Source: Vigna angularis (lineage: Eukaryota > Streptophyta > Magnoliopsida > Fabales > Fabaceae). From it: a stretch of DNA of 64,000 nt. The stretch is from contig NC_068974.1 in assembly GCF_016808095.1 (NCBI RefSeq), forward strand, positions 21,064,825-21,128,824, written 5' to 3'. Position numbers and translations under genes: made by a program. Below, piece by piece: positions 21,186-31,339 of the stretch. Positions within the stretch are counted from its first letter, which is position 1; every line of letters starts with the position of its first letter. The notes below the pieces were generated by a model. It was given only the letters and a program-made list of their open reading frames with translations, did not search any database and was not told the origin of the DNA.

Positions 21186-22412
21186 ATGGCATCCTCTTCA
21201 GGAAAGAGATTGAAAACCATGGCAACCAAGAGAAAGGAAAAGGAACCAGAACAGCCCCACTCTAGTAGGTTCCTCTCTAGGAAACATGAGAAGCACTTTA
21301 GGGTGGTTCAGGACAGGAGACTTCTAATGGAAAGAAAAGTTGGAATGATACCTAACTTTGCTCCTCAATTTGGAGAGCAAGTGTTAGGGAATGACTGGGG
21401 AAAGCTAGCCACATATCCTGCACCTGCCAATATAGCTGTGGTAAAAGAGTTCTACACCAATGCAAAGAAGATTGGTGACTATCCAGCTGAAAATTATCTG
21501 GGCTATGTCAGAGGCCATGCTATCAGGTATGATCCTGATTCTATCAATAACTTCTTGGACACTGTGTGGGCTGGTGAGCAGTGCCAGTTTGCTCTTTGTA
21601 TGGAGGAAGGTGCTGATTATGAGGATGTAGAGAGAGTACTATGCATACCTGGAGGACACTTCCAAAGGAATAGATCTGGCTCAGTGGTTAACATTAGGAG
21701 GACGGATTTGACTCCTCTTGCAAAGTATTGGATGGCATTTTCTCATGCCAACATTCAGCCATGTTCACATGTGTCAGATATTACTCTCAGCAGGGCACCC
21801 TTCATCTACTATGCTATCAGGAACTTAAATGTTAACATTGGGCAGGTGATAGCTGATGAGATTAGTGTGTGTGCCAATACCTCAAACAACAAAGCACCCC
21901 TGGGACATCCCTCCTTGATTACTCACCTTTGCAAGCTAGCTGGGGTGGATACTTCTGTTCCACCATTTGAAAGGCCAAGAAAAGCCATTGATGAGGCTTA
22001 TTACAGACAGTACTGTGGAGGTGAGGATGCAGCTCAGCCAGTTCCACCATGCCGTGCTCGTAGAGAGAGAGGGCCAGTACAGAGCCAGACATCGGCTGAG
22101 ACACATGAAGCAGAACCATTCCAGATGAGGGATATGTACATGTCCCTTATAGGTGCTCAGTTACAGTCCATTCATAGAGGGCAGGTGGCTACTGCTGAGA
22201 TGATTGTGGGGATGTATGATACACCTCCAGCTCACAGGTGGACTATGGATGAATTCCATAATGTGGTAGCTTGGCCAGAGGAGCCAACACAAGGTGGAGG
22301 AGCTGAAGCAGCTGAAGCTTCAGTTAGGGAGATGGAAGAAGATGATGATGATGCGTTTGAAGATGATGAAGATGAGGAAGAAGAGGAAGATACAGAGGAC
22401 AGCTCAGATTGA
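21186..22412 (+). CDS. Env-position retroelement protein (putative plant transposon protein domain)
   Basis: An intact ORF of 408 codons starting at MASSSGKRLK. I chose the ATG at 21186 because the frame upstream has no other ATG and a likely splice acceptor ends at 21183. Layout: basic N-terminus (about 1-50, KRKEKEPEQ, RKHEKHF); a globular centre of about 50-290 with GxxxLGNDWGKLATYPAPANI, VKEFYTNA, YVRGHAIRYDPDSINNFL, DLTPLAKYWMAFSHANIQPCSH and APFIYYAIRNLNVNIGQVIADEI. This is the pattern of the domain widely annotated in plants as putative plant transposon protein (from memory, Pfam PF20167, not searched). A linker and a strongly acidic tail (about 375-408) follow. No signal peptide or membrane segment is visible, so despite its position it is not an obvious envelope protein. 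Its function in the element is unknown. Intactness in a young element suggests recent selection or recent origin. Confidence 0.8.
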   Translation: MASSSGKRLKTMATKRKEKEPEQPHSSRFLSRKHEKHFRVVQDRRLLMERKVGMIPNFAPQFGEQVLGNDWGKLATYPAPANIAVVKEFYTNAKKIGDYPAENYLGYVRGHAIRYDPDSINNFLDTVWAGEQCQFALCMEEGADYEDVERVLCIPGGHFQRNRSGSVVNIRRTDLTPLAKYWMAFSHANIQPCSHVSDITLSRAPFIYYAIRNLNVNIGQVIADEISVCANTSNNKAPLGHPSLITHLCKLAGVDTSVPPFERPRKAIDEAYYRQYCGGEDAAQPVPPCRARRERGPVQSQTSAETHEAEPFQMRDMYMSLIGAQLQSIHRGQVATAEMIVGMYDTPPAHRWTMDEFHNVVAWPEEPTQGGGAEAAEASVREMEEDDDDAFEDDEDEEEEEDTEDSSD

Positions 22413-22423
22413 TGAGGAGCTGA

Positions 22424-22449
22424 GATAGCATTTACTGATGAATGCTATC
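22424..22449 (+). ncRNA. Hairpin 7 of the TACTGAWG-loop family, just after the ORF stop
   Basis: GATAGCATT (22424-22432), loop TACTGATG (22433-22440), AATGCTATC (22441-22449): nine perfect pairs, starting 12 nt after the TGA of the 408-aa ORF. It is the longest stem of the family. Confidence 0.7.
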
Positions 22450-23673
22450 ATGAACTTATGCTTTTGTTGGTTTAAGTGTTCTGAACTTATTTACTTTTGT
22501 TTTAGATTAGGGTTGAAGTACTCTATTGGAAACCTGGTTTGTTATGATGGTTTGCTATTGACTGTGATTGTGTGATAAGTAATGCTTGATGATGATTATT
22601 GATTGATTGATGTTGAGATAGATGTGCACATAAAATGCTTATACAGGTGATTCACAAGCTTTGTGAACAAATGCAGGATATTATGATTGTGATTGTGAGA
22701 TTAAGCAGGATGTGTATGTCAAATGTGAATGAGCTTATATGTGAGGTTTTGAGCTCCAGAGTTTTTATTGATTGAATGCTATTGCTTTGAAAGCATGAAT
22801 GACTTTGCCCAGGTTTTCTATGATTGAATCAATTGCTTGTTTTGCATCATATGATCAAGGCCATTTTTTGGAACCCTTTTTATTGGCCAAATTCATAAAG
22901 TTAGCCCATTAAAAGAGAACACTTTGTGTTATATCCTTTGAACCCTTAGCCTTGAACATAAATTGAAAACCCTTGTTGAAAAGCTTTACCTTGAGTTAAG
23001 TAGAAAATCTTGTGTGGTATTGTTAAATGTTCAAGTTTGGGGTTGTTGGGAAAGCATGAAAAAGAAAAAGGGAAAAGCATTGAGCTAAGAAGCCAAGAGA
23101 TAAGAATGTGAAAAGAAAAAGAGAAAGAAAAGAAAAGAAAAGAAAGGCAAAGCTCAATGCAAAAGAAAGTTGGGAAAAATAAGAATAATTGTGTTGTTAT
23201 GATTCTCTTAACTCAAGGATTTTGTGATCCAGAAAAACCAATTTTCTTGTTAGCCCAGCCACGTTATAAGCCATGGAAAAGTCCTTGTGATGATGCATGC
23301 TTGTTAATGTTTTTGATTGTGGTTAAATGAAAGGCAAAGTTAATTCATGTGACATTGTGATAGTGGAGTGAATGAGTGATTACCTCTTATACACTTGAGT
23401 GTGAGTGAAACACTTTACCTGGTGAAGAAGTATTCCATGAGCACATAAACATCCATGCCTAATTGATTGATCATTCATGAAAAATAGCATTTGTTGGATA
23501 TTAAATAAATTCGTGAACACTAAAGCATGTGCACATCTTGATTGAAATCTTGGTCATAAGTTTGATTGAAGTTTTTACTTATCTTGAAAAGAAGATTTTT
23601 GAATGAGTGAACCATCATATGAATTGGTGGAAGATTGAGTTACATTTTGTTTGCTTGAGGACAAGCAAAGTTC
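22450..23673 (+). other. Non-coding 3' part of the Athila-like element
   Basis: No frame of note. At 23033-23046 there is a second copy of the polypurine wording AAGTTTGGGGTTGT, followed by an A/G-rich stretch with AAAGAAAAGAAAAG. Similar text is usual in the 3' non-coding part of Athila-like elements. Confidence 0.65.
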
Positions 23674-23674
23674 T

Positions 23675-23687
23675 AAGTTTGGGGTTG
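23675..23687 (+). other. Polypurine tract of the Athila-like element
   Basis: AAGTTTGGGGTTG ends immediately before the TGATAACAG start of the 3' LTR. Upstream GCTTGAGGACAAGCAAAG is the typical preceding wording. Confidence 0.85.
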
Positions 23688-24971
23688 TGATAACAGTTGA
23701 AAAACTGTTATTTTCATGCTTAAAATTGATACTAAAAGTAACCTTTATACTTAGAAACTAGCTTGAAATCATGCTTTTATTCATATTTTCAGAAATAAGA
23801 GAGCTGGACAGGTTTATGCTTGATTTCAGTGTTTTTGTGCAGGTTTTTAAGGTGAATTTGGTGAAAGAAGGGAAGAAGGAGAGAAAGGGAATCAGAAAAG
23901 ACATCAAAAAGTGCAAAAGGAGGAGCCGCAATTACCGCTCAGCGGCAGTTTACTGCTGAGCGGCACTCAGGAGTTCACGGGGGATCCGCTGAGGGGCAAA
24001 ATGGCCGCTGAGGGGAAGAACCGAGCTCGCGCACTTACCGCTGAGCGGCACTTTTATGGGCTTGGGCCTAATTTTTCTATAATTTACGAATATTATATAA
24101 GCTTTAGGGTTTCCTAGGGTTTGGATCTTTGGCTGGGACGAAGCAAACACTCTCTCTTCCACCCCTTTGAAGGAGGATCTTGGATGCTCAGGCTACCTCT
24201 TCACCTTTTTAGGGTTTTATTTTTCATTCTTTCATTATTGTTCATCTAGGTTCACCATGAATATGGTGAACTAAACCTTGTATGTTTGTTGGGGAATCAA
24301 TGTAATCTTTTGAAGCTCTCATATATGGAATTTGTGCTTGCATCTTAATCTAAGACTTATGCTTTCTTTCATCATTAGTTAGGGTTTTTCCTCTTTGCTC
24401 AAGGCTTGCTTTGTTTAACTCATTCAATGCATGATTATTGATTTTGTCGATACAGGAACGTACGGGGAAGTCTAGATCCGGGGAATTACTCCCAATAGTA
24501 TATTGGTTGTCGTTAAGCTCCTGTGCTAAAAGAACTAATTATTAGGAATGTTAGGAATTGTATGAACTCGTAATTGGGGATAGGCCTTCTTGACAAGGTA
24601 ATTTAGAGAGTGGCATTAACAATGATGACTTGAATGTTGAATTCCTAAAATATATGAGAGTGGATAAGATGAAATTGACCCCCAACAACATACTCATCCA
24701 TATATTCCATTGAAAGTATTTGTATTTTGTTTTAGCCATTGATCACCCTCATGCATACATGTTTATTTTCGTCTTTTGCATATAAAATCCAATTATTTTG
24801 TTCTTAAGTCTTAGCTAATCAACAAATCACATAACTAAACTAGGCCGTGAGTCCTTTGGGAGAACGATACTTGGTCTTACCAAGTTTATTACTTGAAACG
24901 ATTCGGTCATACTTGCCGATTGTAAAACAAGTTTGTGACATCATATTTTGGTGATCATAAATTTGTCATCA
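23688..24971 (+). repeat. 3' LTR (1284 bp)
   Basis: About 99% identical to the 5' LTR. The 4-bp length difference comes from two 2-bp indels (about 24651 and 24831). One GC palindrome is restored relative to the 5' copy (CCGCTCAGCGG where the 5' LTR has CCGCTCAGTGG). The TSD GCTAC follows at 24972-24976. Confidence 0.95.
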
Positions 24972-24976
24972 GCTAC

Positions 24977-25465
24977 TCAAAAGTGGAGATCACTAAAGCA
25001 AGGTGAAGCCCCCAAATGTCAGTAGTTGAAGGTAATAAAGAGCATATCAGTTAGTAGTTAGATCAGAAGTAGTAGTGATCAAGTCAGTAACATAATGGTT
25101 ATTAGAATAAACATGATGAGGTATAAGAGTATCAGTCAAGGGTTGATCTGAAGTGATGACTAGTAGAAGATAGATGAAAGGTTGGTGGTGTGGCAGACAA
25201 TATGATTGGTTATGAGAAAGCAAGGTTCTCAAAGAGCTCAGGTGTAGTAGTGCAAAGTTGTTTTGAGGTTAATGGCTAGACCAATATACACTATTTAGCA
25301 GTAGAGTATTTTAACACAGAGGTAAGGTTTTCTTGTCAGCCAGGTTGTTGGGAATAATATATTTGTCAAATAGGTAGTTGAAATAGAAAATGTAATGAGA
25401 GTAGGTTGTTCCTTCTAGCTTATAAGTGAATTTTCGAGGTCGAAAATTTTTGATGTTGGGGAGAA
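24977..25465 (+). mobile_element. Degraded LTR-element internal region (part 2) with polypurine tract
   Basis: It continues the A/G-rich sequence interrupted at 13757. It ends TTTTCGAGGTCGAAAATTTT then GATGTTGGGGAGAA directly before TGTAAAGACCC. An in-frame FxxRGRKF-like end followed by a GGGGGAGAA tract and TGTAA is the classical 3' end of Tekay/del-type chromovirus internal regions, so GTTGGGGAGAA (25455-25465) is taken as the polypurine tract. Confidence 0.65.
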
Positions 25466-26319
25466 TGTAAAGACCCAAAAAATAGAATAATAGAGTAGAT
25501 AGAGGTGCTAAAATAACTGAACTGAGCTTTTAAGGTTGAAATACATCAATAGTATAAATAGAAATTTCTAAATACTCAGTTCATTATCTTAAAATTGTTT
25601 ATCTCTCTAGAACCATGATGAGTCAATATTTTCTTCACTTCACTTAGTTTATTGTGCTAGAATTAATCAGGAAATTGTGCTTAAATGTCCGATATTTTTC
25701 TGTTTTTGCTGATTGTGCTTAATTTGATCAGAAATTCTTATTTTAATTAATTTGAATTATCTGAGGCTAATTATTTGCAATATTAATTGGAGGGAAATTG
25801 TTGGATAATATTTGGGACTTAAAGAGAAATGCCACATCAATTATTGTTTAAGCTAAAATAAGAGGAGGTGTGGATTTCATTTTTGGGGGTGCACATGGAG
25901 ATGGGCTGGAATTAAGAACACATGCGAGATTTAATTATGGAGCAGCAGCACACAGATAGGGAGAGATGTATGGTGCCACGGTCCATTCAAGAAGTGGAGT
26001 GTATGGTGATTGGAGAATTCAAATCAATTGCAAAGAGATGGCACACGTGAAAGAAGTGCTAAATCACTTGGCCTGGTCCAGCAGATTTCTTGCACATGGG
26101 TTACATACACATTCCACGGTCTAGCAGCTTGGAGGTGCACACGGAAGAAAAGAGTTGCTGCCACGTTTTAGTAGGTGATGTCACGGCCTGCACCATTCAA
26201 TTCGTCATTCATCACGACCCACTGGAAGAGGGGCAGCCCTTGTGCACATGAGCATCCAGCTGGCTTGGGAGGAAGGGGTGCTTGGAGTAAGGAGCGTCCT
26301 GCGTGATGGGCTTTAGGCA

Positions 26320-26872
26320 GCAGCAATGGCTGTTGCTCCCTCCACCACCTCAAGTGCTCCTGCACCTCCTCACAATTTTCTTTTATTCCAAAAATACTCT
26401 ACATCTCCTCACTATTTTTTTTTATTCCAAAATTACCCTACACCTCCCCATTATATTCAATAATCTTTCTCTTTCTCTCTCCACATTAATGGAGCATTGT
26501 TCAGATTTAAATTTGTGATATATTGCAAAATTTTATTTACATTTTCCCTTAAATAAGCTTGATTCAATCTTATTTTCACTGTTCAATATATTTTTTTTCT
26601 CTTCAAATCACTTAATAAATGGTAAAATTTGTTCTAAATTTCTAGAAAAATGTTTATATATATGTGTGTTTTTTTTTACATTTAATATCTATAAGTTTTA
26701 ATATTATATTATGTTTTAACTTACCAACATGTTTGACTCAAATAACTTGAATAAAGTATTTAATTTATTAAATAAATAATATAAAAGTATTATTAAATAC
26801 TTAAAATATAAAAGAAAAGTTATTTGTTAAAGATTTGGTATTTATTTAGTTCTTTCGTCATTATAAAGTTAG

Positions 26873-26917
<45 letters not shown>

Positions 26918-27282
26918 TATTATTTACTATTAATATTATGTTTATTATTTTGTATTTGCATCTAACTTTTAAGTTTATAAAATGGAAGTGGTAGAAGTAC
27001 TAATATTGAAGTTTCCTCTCAATTTTATATTTTGCAATATATCACAAGTTTAAATCTAAGTCATATGAATGCTCCATTAATGTAGAGAGAGAAAGAGAAA
27101 GATAATCCTCCATTAATGCAGAGAGAGAAAGAGAAAGATTGTTGAGGATAGTGGGGAGGTGTAGGGTATTTTTGGAATAAAAGAAAATAGTGGGGAGGTG
27201 TAGAATATTTTTGAAATAAAAGAAAATAGTGGGGAGGTATAGAAGTACTTGGGGTGGTGGAGGGAGCAACACCCAGCAGCAA
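26320..27282. repeat. Long inverted repeat (arms ~216 and ~256 bp, spacer ~490 bp)
   Basis: The left arm 26320-26535 and right arm 27027-27282 are reverse complements with moderate divergence. Shared words include GTTGCTCCCTCCACCACC, TTTTCTTTTATTCCAAAAAT, CTACACCTCCCCA, ATCTTTCTCTTTCTCTCTC, ATTAATGGAGCATT and GTGATATATTGCAAAA. Both arms contain internal repeats of the CTCCNCACTATTTTCTTTTATTCC module, two to three per arm. A transcript crossing it could fold into a long hairpin. Confidence 0.85.
26877..26924. repeat. (TAA)n microsatellite
   Basis: About 15 uninterrupted TAA/AAT units in the spacer of the inverted repeat. Confidence 0.95.
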
Positions 27283-29457
27283 TAAGCAACGTCACACTCC
27301 AGCTTCAACAAAAGGTCCAGCAGCGGGATGGAAGACTCACGGTCCAGCAAGCAGAAGAGGTTGTTACGGGAGAGTAGTGAGAGCCGCCACCTATGGGAGA
27401 TTTATTTTGGCTTAAAGGGATGTAGCGCACGGAGGGGAGCGTGGTGCACGGCCTGGATGGGAGAATGTAGCTTCCTGTGTTGGTGTGCACGGTTTTTATT
27501 CCAGCAGCGAGAAATGAGTGTTTCTTTTCTTTAGAGAATAGTGGCAAGGTGATTAGATAGGAGTGGGTGTGTACGGTGAGTAGAGCTAAAGAGGGCACAA
27601 TGATTTCATTTTCCTTTGAGAAGCAGCCACTGTTCATGCTTTATCTTTAGAGCTTTTCCGTGAAGAACTGCCTTTTCAATTCTTTATCTTACTCGTTACA
27701 TTTCAATTTTATTTTATTGTTCACGCTCTCTTGCATTGAAATGTTATTCAACTCACACGGTGCTCACGGTGATTTTTATTATTCCAAAAGAAAAATTTCT
27801 TTTCTTGTAATGAAGCTGTGATTCAATTTTCAATTGCTTCGGAGTGGTGTTTTAAGCGTTATTTCTTTTTTCAGCTGCAATATGTTTTCTTTCTTTATTA
27901 GTTTAAATGTTGCATTTCATTTTATTCCAAGTTGCAATGTGCATTTCGTTATTAGTCAAACGTTCTTTCTATTATTACTAGTACATTTTAATTAGTTCAC
28001 ACATCTTGCTTTAGGAATCTTCAGTTCACTGCCTTCATTCATTTTAATTAGTTTACTGTGTTCGTTCACTATGCTGTCTATTCTTTTCGGCTTCTTTATC
28101 TTCCTGCATTTCCAATTTCCTCACTTGCTTCAGAGACCGTTCGGTCTCAATGTAGAACTGTTCGGTCATCTGTAGGACCGTTTGGTCTTCCTGCTTTGTT
28201 CATTTATTTCAATTTTTCCAATTATGTTTGGTTGTATTTAATTTCCAGTTTTAATTTAGTTCATTTCTAAGCACAAAAACACTTTAAAACCCCTCCACTA
28301 CATGTTTGACCTAAGTCTCGAACCACAATTGGTCCTTGAGACACGACCTAGGAGTCACTTCCTAGCACTATACTGCATTCTTTAATGCACATCAAATTTG
28401 ATGGGCCGCGATAGCCGCATCAAACCACTATTTCCTAATTTTCCTCTCCCTTCTCTCTAGATTTCTCTTATCTCACTTCATCTGATTCAAAATCTTGTTG
28501 CGCCTATGACATCCCGGTGTCAAGGGCTTCCTTTTCCACCAGTCAGTTTCGTGTTTAGAGCCGGTAAGTGCGTCTCTCTTTGATTCTTGAAACTTCTGCA
28601 ATTTCTTGTACATGCAAGCATGTTCGGCTTTGCGTGTGTTCATCAGTTCTTCATCTTGGTTCTGATTCTGTTTCTGGTTCGGTGGTTGGTTTCCTTTCAC
28701 CGTTTCAAAGTCTATAGGATGTTCTAGGATCATCTTGCGGTTTAGCAAAGCTATGTGAAAGGTTAAAATCTGTCAAGTTGTGCTGTGCGATTGAGAGGTA
28801 AGGGAAGCTAGTTAATTTAATTACGATTTTCTGAGTATAAAAATGTTGTTTGATGACCCTACATGTGTATGAAATTGGATTTTTGGTGTGCTCGGCATTG
28901 TTCCATGAACTGTCATATTCTGTGAACATGTTGATTAGCTTCTGTAGTGTTTTGTTATTGTGTCGTGTGAATTTCTATGTATTAGAGTAGTGAAATTGGA
29001 GAATTTAGATTGGGTATGGAGTTGGTTGACAAGAAGAGTCTGGACAAGTTGTTTTGGACCTATTAGAGCTCTTAGAACCTTTAAAAATGTGTAAAAAGTA
29101 GGAAAACAGATTTTGGGTCTTTGAGTTGTGGATTATGCAGAATTTGAAGTGAAATCTGGTACGAGACTCTTTGGAATGATGTTAGAAAGATTTAGGTACT
29201 CTTGGATAGGTGTAAATGTGTATATGATTCGTGTTTGGAAGATTAGAAGTTTGGAAAACTGTTTAGCTTTGGTAAACTTTGATGTGTTCATAATTCTGCA
29301 GAAGTTTCTGCAGAATTATGCAAAAAATTGAGGATTCGTTGTTGACCGCTCGACCATGCGCTGATTTGGCCGTTCGACCTTGTTCTGTGCTCGGTCATTA
29401 ACTGGGTTCGGTCTCTTTGGAGTCCTCCCAGTTCATGACCGTTCGGCCTTAGTAGCA

Positions 29458-29640
29458 CTCGGTCTCGGTAGTGCTTGTTCTGTATTCGCGCTCGGTCTCG
29501 GTAGTGCTTGTTTTGTACTAGTGCTCGGTCTCGGTAGTGCTCAGTCTTGTACTGGCACTCGGTAGTGCTCGTTCTTGTACTAGCACTCGGTTTTGGTAGT
29601 GCTCGGTCTTGCACTGGTAGTCGGTTTGGTTTTGGTGTTC
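29458..29640 (+). repeat. ~33-bp CG-rich tandem repeat
   Basis: Units begin CTCGGTCTCGGTAGTGCT at 29458, 29491 and 29524, with shortened or diverged ones at 29558 and 29586 and a partial one at about 29619. CGGTC words continue singly to about 29810, and an exact ACCGTTCGGT sits at 29685 and 30601. The array stands out from the AT-rich LTR around it. Confidence 0.85.
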
Positions 29641-30779
29641 GGTCTTAACTACGTTCGGCCTCTAATGAGCCTTACCTTTTAACGACCGTTCGGTCTCTCT
29701 TAGTGGTCGGTCCTAAATAGTGTACGGCCACTCCTTCAGTCTTACCTAGTATGGATCGTCCGGTTCTGCTCTATGGATAGTGAAAGACCGCTCGGTCTTA
29801 CACTAGGTGTTCGATATAAGTTCTTAGTATTCGGTCTAAGCTCTAAGTGTTCGGTTGTTCTATTGTTTGACCCTCAAACTGTATGCGGCTCATGTTTGAG
29901 CCTTACTCTTCAAATTGACTTTTCAGTCATATTTATGAGTGGTAGTTGTTACCATTCGTTCTGTACTAAGGTGGTATTGGTTTTACTGTTCGGTTGATTT
30001 TACTTAAATGTGTTATGGATGAGGAAGTATGATGGTATTAAAGTATGTTATGATATGTGTAATATGGATATCAAAGAGTATTCCAAGGAGCAATATCTCG
30101 TGCATGGTTATTGAATTATAAAGTATGAATATGGATATGGTAAGCTGGCGTTCATCCTGAAATTCTATGAGTATCATTCTCACATAGAGAGAGATATTTC
30201 ATTTGTGAGAATAGCATGAGGTCCCACCGCCTCAGGGTGCCGAGGTAGGTATTATGGGATTAACCTTGGGTAGTAGCATGATTGGTGTCAGCTGTTACAC
30301 TACCACAAGTGCAAGGACGACTGTAGCTACATATTCATGCAATCCGGATAGTCAAGTCAAGTGGTCGGTCATAATATGCTTATATGATATTTGTATGTGT
30401 ATGATTATATTATATGTTTGTCTGAATTGCATGTTACATGATTAATTAAATTACACTAGCTTACCCTTATTTTCTATCTTGTCATGTTGTCCGTTCGGTA
30501 TTCTTCCTTGCGATGATCACCCTGTGGGTGTGAGCAGATGGAGAGGAGTTTTCACTAAAGCAATCGCTGGAAACAGAGGATCCACCTACGTAGGTATAAG
30601 ACCGTTCGGTCTTGTACATAGGTTCGTACCATCATAGGAATTTTGTAAGGTTTTAAATTTCCTGGTCATTTTAGGATAATTGTAAAATTTTCCTACGGTG
30701 ATTGTTCTATCTTGATATTATGTGATGTCTCATTAATGTAATTTCATACTATAATTTTTGAGATGTTACATTATTTGTA

Positions 30780-31330
30780 TTAACGAATTTTTAAATCTGT
30801 TTAATATATTCTTTTAAATTTGATTTTTCAATTTAAATTTTTTTATATATTTAATTTCATTTTAATATTTTAATATTTTAAAATATATTTTATAAAATTA
30901 AAGTAAAAAGTATTTAATAAAATTTTAAAAAGAATGTTGAAAAAATAAAGTTAAAATGTAATAAATATGTTAATGGATATTTAAATTCGTTAGAATTTTG
31001 AAATTTGTTAAAAATATTTTGGAAAGGTTTTTCTTAAACATATTTCAAAATCTGTCGAAACATTTAACGAATTTTAAAATTAGTAAAGGCTTTGTTAAAT
31101 TTTAAAATTTATAAAGGTTTTCAAGAGATTTTAATATTTGTTGATATTTTTAACAAATTTAATATTTAATGAACTTTAAAATTTGTTCAGATTTTAATAA
31201 ATTTTGAATGTTTCAATAAATTTTAAAATTTATTAAAAAAATTTTATAGGAGACTTTTAACGAATTTCAAATCGTTAAGGTTTTTAAATAAATTTCGAAA
31301 TTGATAACTGTAAAATAAGATAAAGATGAA
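30780..31330. repeat. Array of degenerate AACGAATTTTAAAATTTGTT palindromes
   Basis: Words of the type AACGAATTTTAAAATT and AAATTTGTTAAA alternate in both orientations at intervals of about 20-40 bp, separated by GGTTTT-like spacers. Such short inverted words are typical of the subterminal regions of large DNA transposons (for example CACTA), but I found no CACTA end here, so the assignment stays open. Confidence 0.55.
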
Positions 31331-31339
31331 AAAGAAGAA

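Larger units (their letters stand above)
17576..24971 (+). mobile_element. Complete non-autonomous LTR retrotransposon, Athila-like
   Basis: A 7396-bp element with two LTRs (17576-18855 and 23688-24971), TG...CA ends, a perfect 5-bp TSD (GCTAC), a primer site for tRNA-Asp and a polypurine tract at the 3' LTR. By eye the LTRs differ at about 14 substitutions and two 2-bp indels in 1280 bp (about 99% identity). With a commonly used plant rate of 1.3e-8 per site per year that means an insertion several hundred thousand years ago (inference). The internal region has gag scraps, no protease, RT, RNase H or integrase, and one intact ORF at the position of the Athila env-like gene. It must borrow polymerase from another element. 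The Athila assignment rests on the primer site, the polypurine wording AAGTTTGGGGTTG and the GGGAGGCAACCC motif. Confidence 0.93.
25616..28422 (+). mobile_element. Nested solo LTR, Ty3/gypsy-type, TSD AACCA
   Basis: The 2807-bp segment starts TGATGAGTCAATATTTTC and ends GGGCCGCGATAGCCGCATCA. It is flanked on both sides by AACCA (25611-25615 and 28423-28427). The host LTR resumes exactly after it. No internal sequence is left, so LTR-LTR recombination is inferred. It contains a long inverted repeat (26320-26535 / 27027-27282), a (TAA)n tract and three copies of an ACCGTTCGGTC-like motif near its 3' end (28136-28196). Confidence 0.9.
25466..30770 (+). mobile_element. 3' LTR (Tekay-like family), split by a nested solo LTR
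   Basis: It starts TGTAAAGACCC, ends TTTTTGAGATGTTACA and is interrupted at 25616-28422. The remaining LTR is about 2.5 kb and is homologous along its length to 54369-56849 and, in reverse, to 33692-38671. Shared features include the GAACC/GACCC..AAATAGA..ATTAGAG start, a TATCTCTCTAGA stretch, a GGAAGCTAG leader, a CACTACCACAAGTGCA block, and CGATGATCACC..TGGGTGTGAGCAGA near the end. A CG-rich tandem array occupies 29340-29780. Confidence 0.75.
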
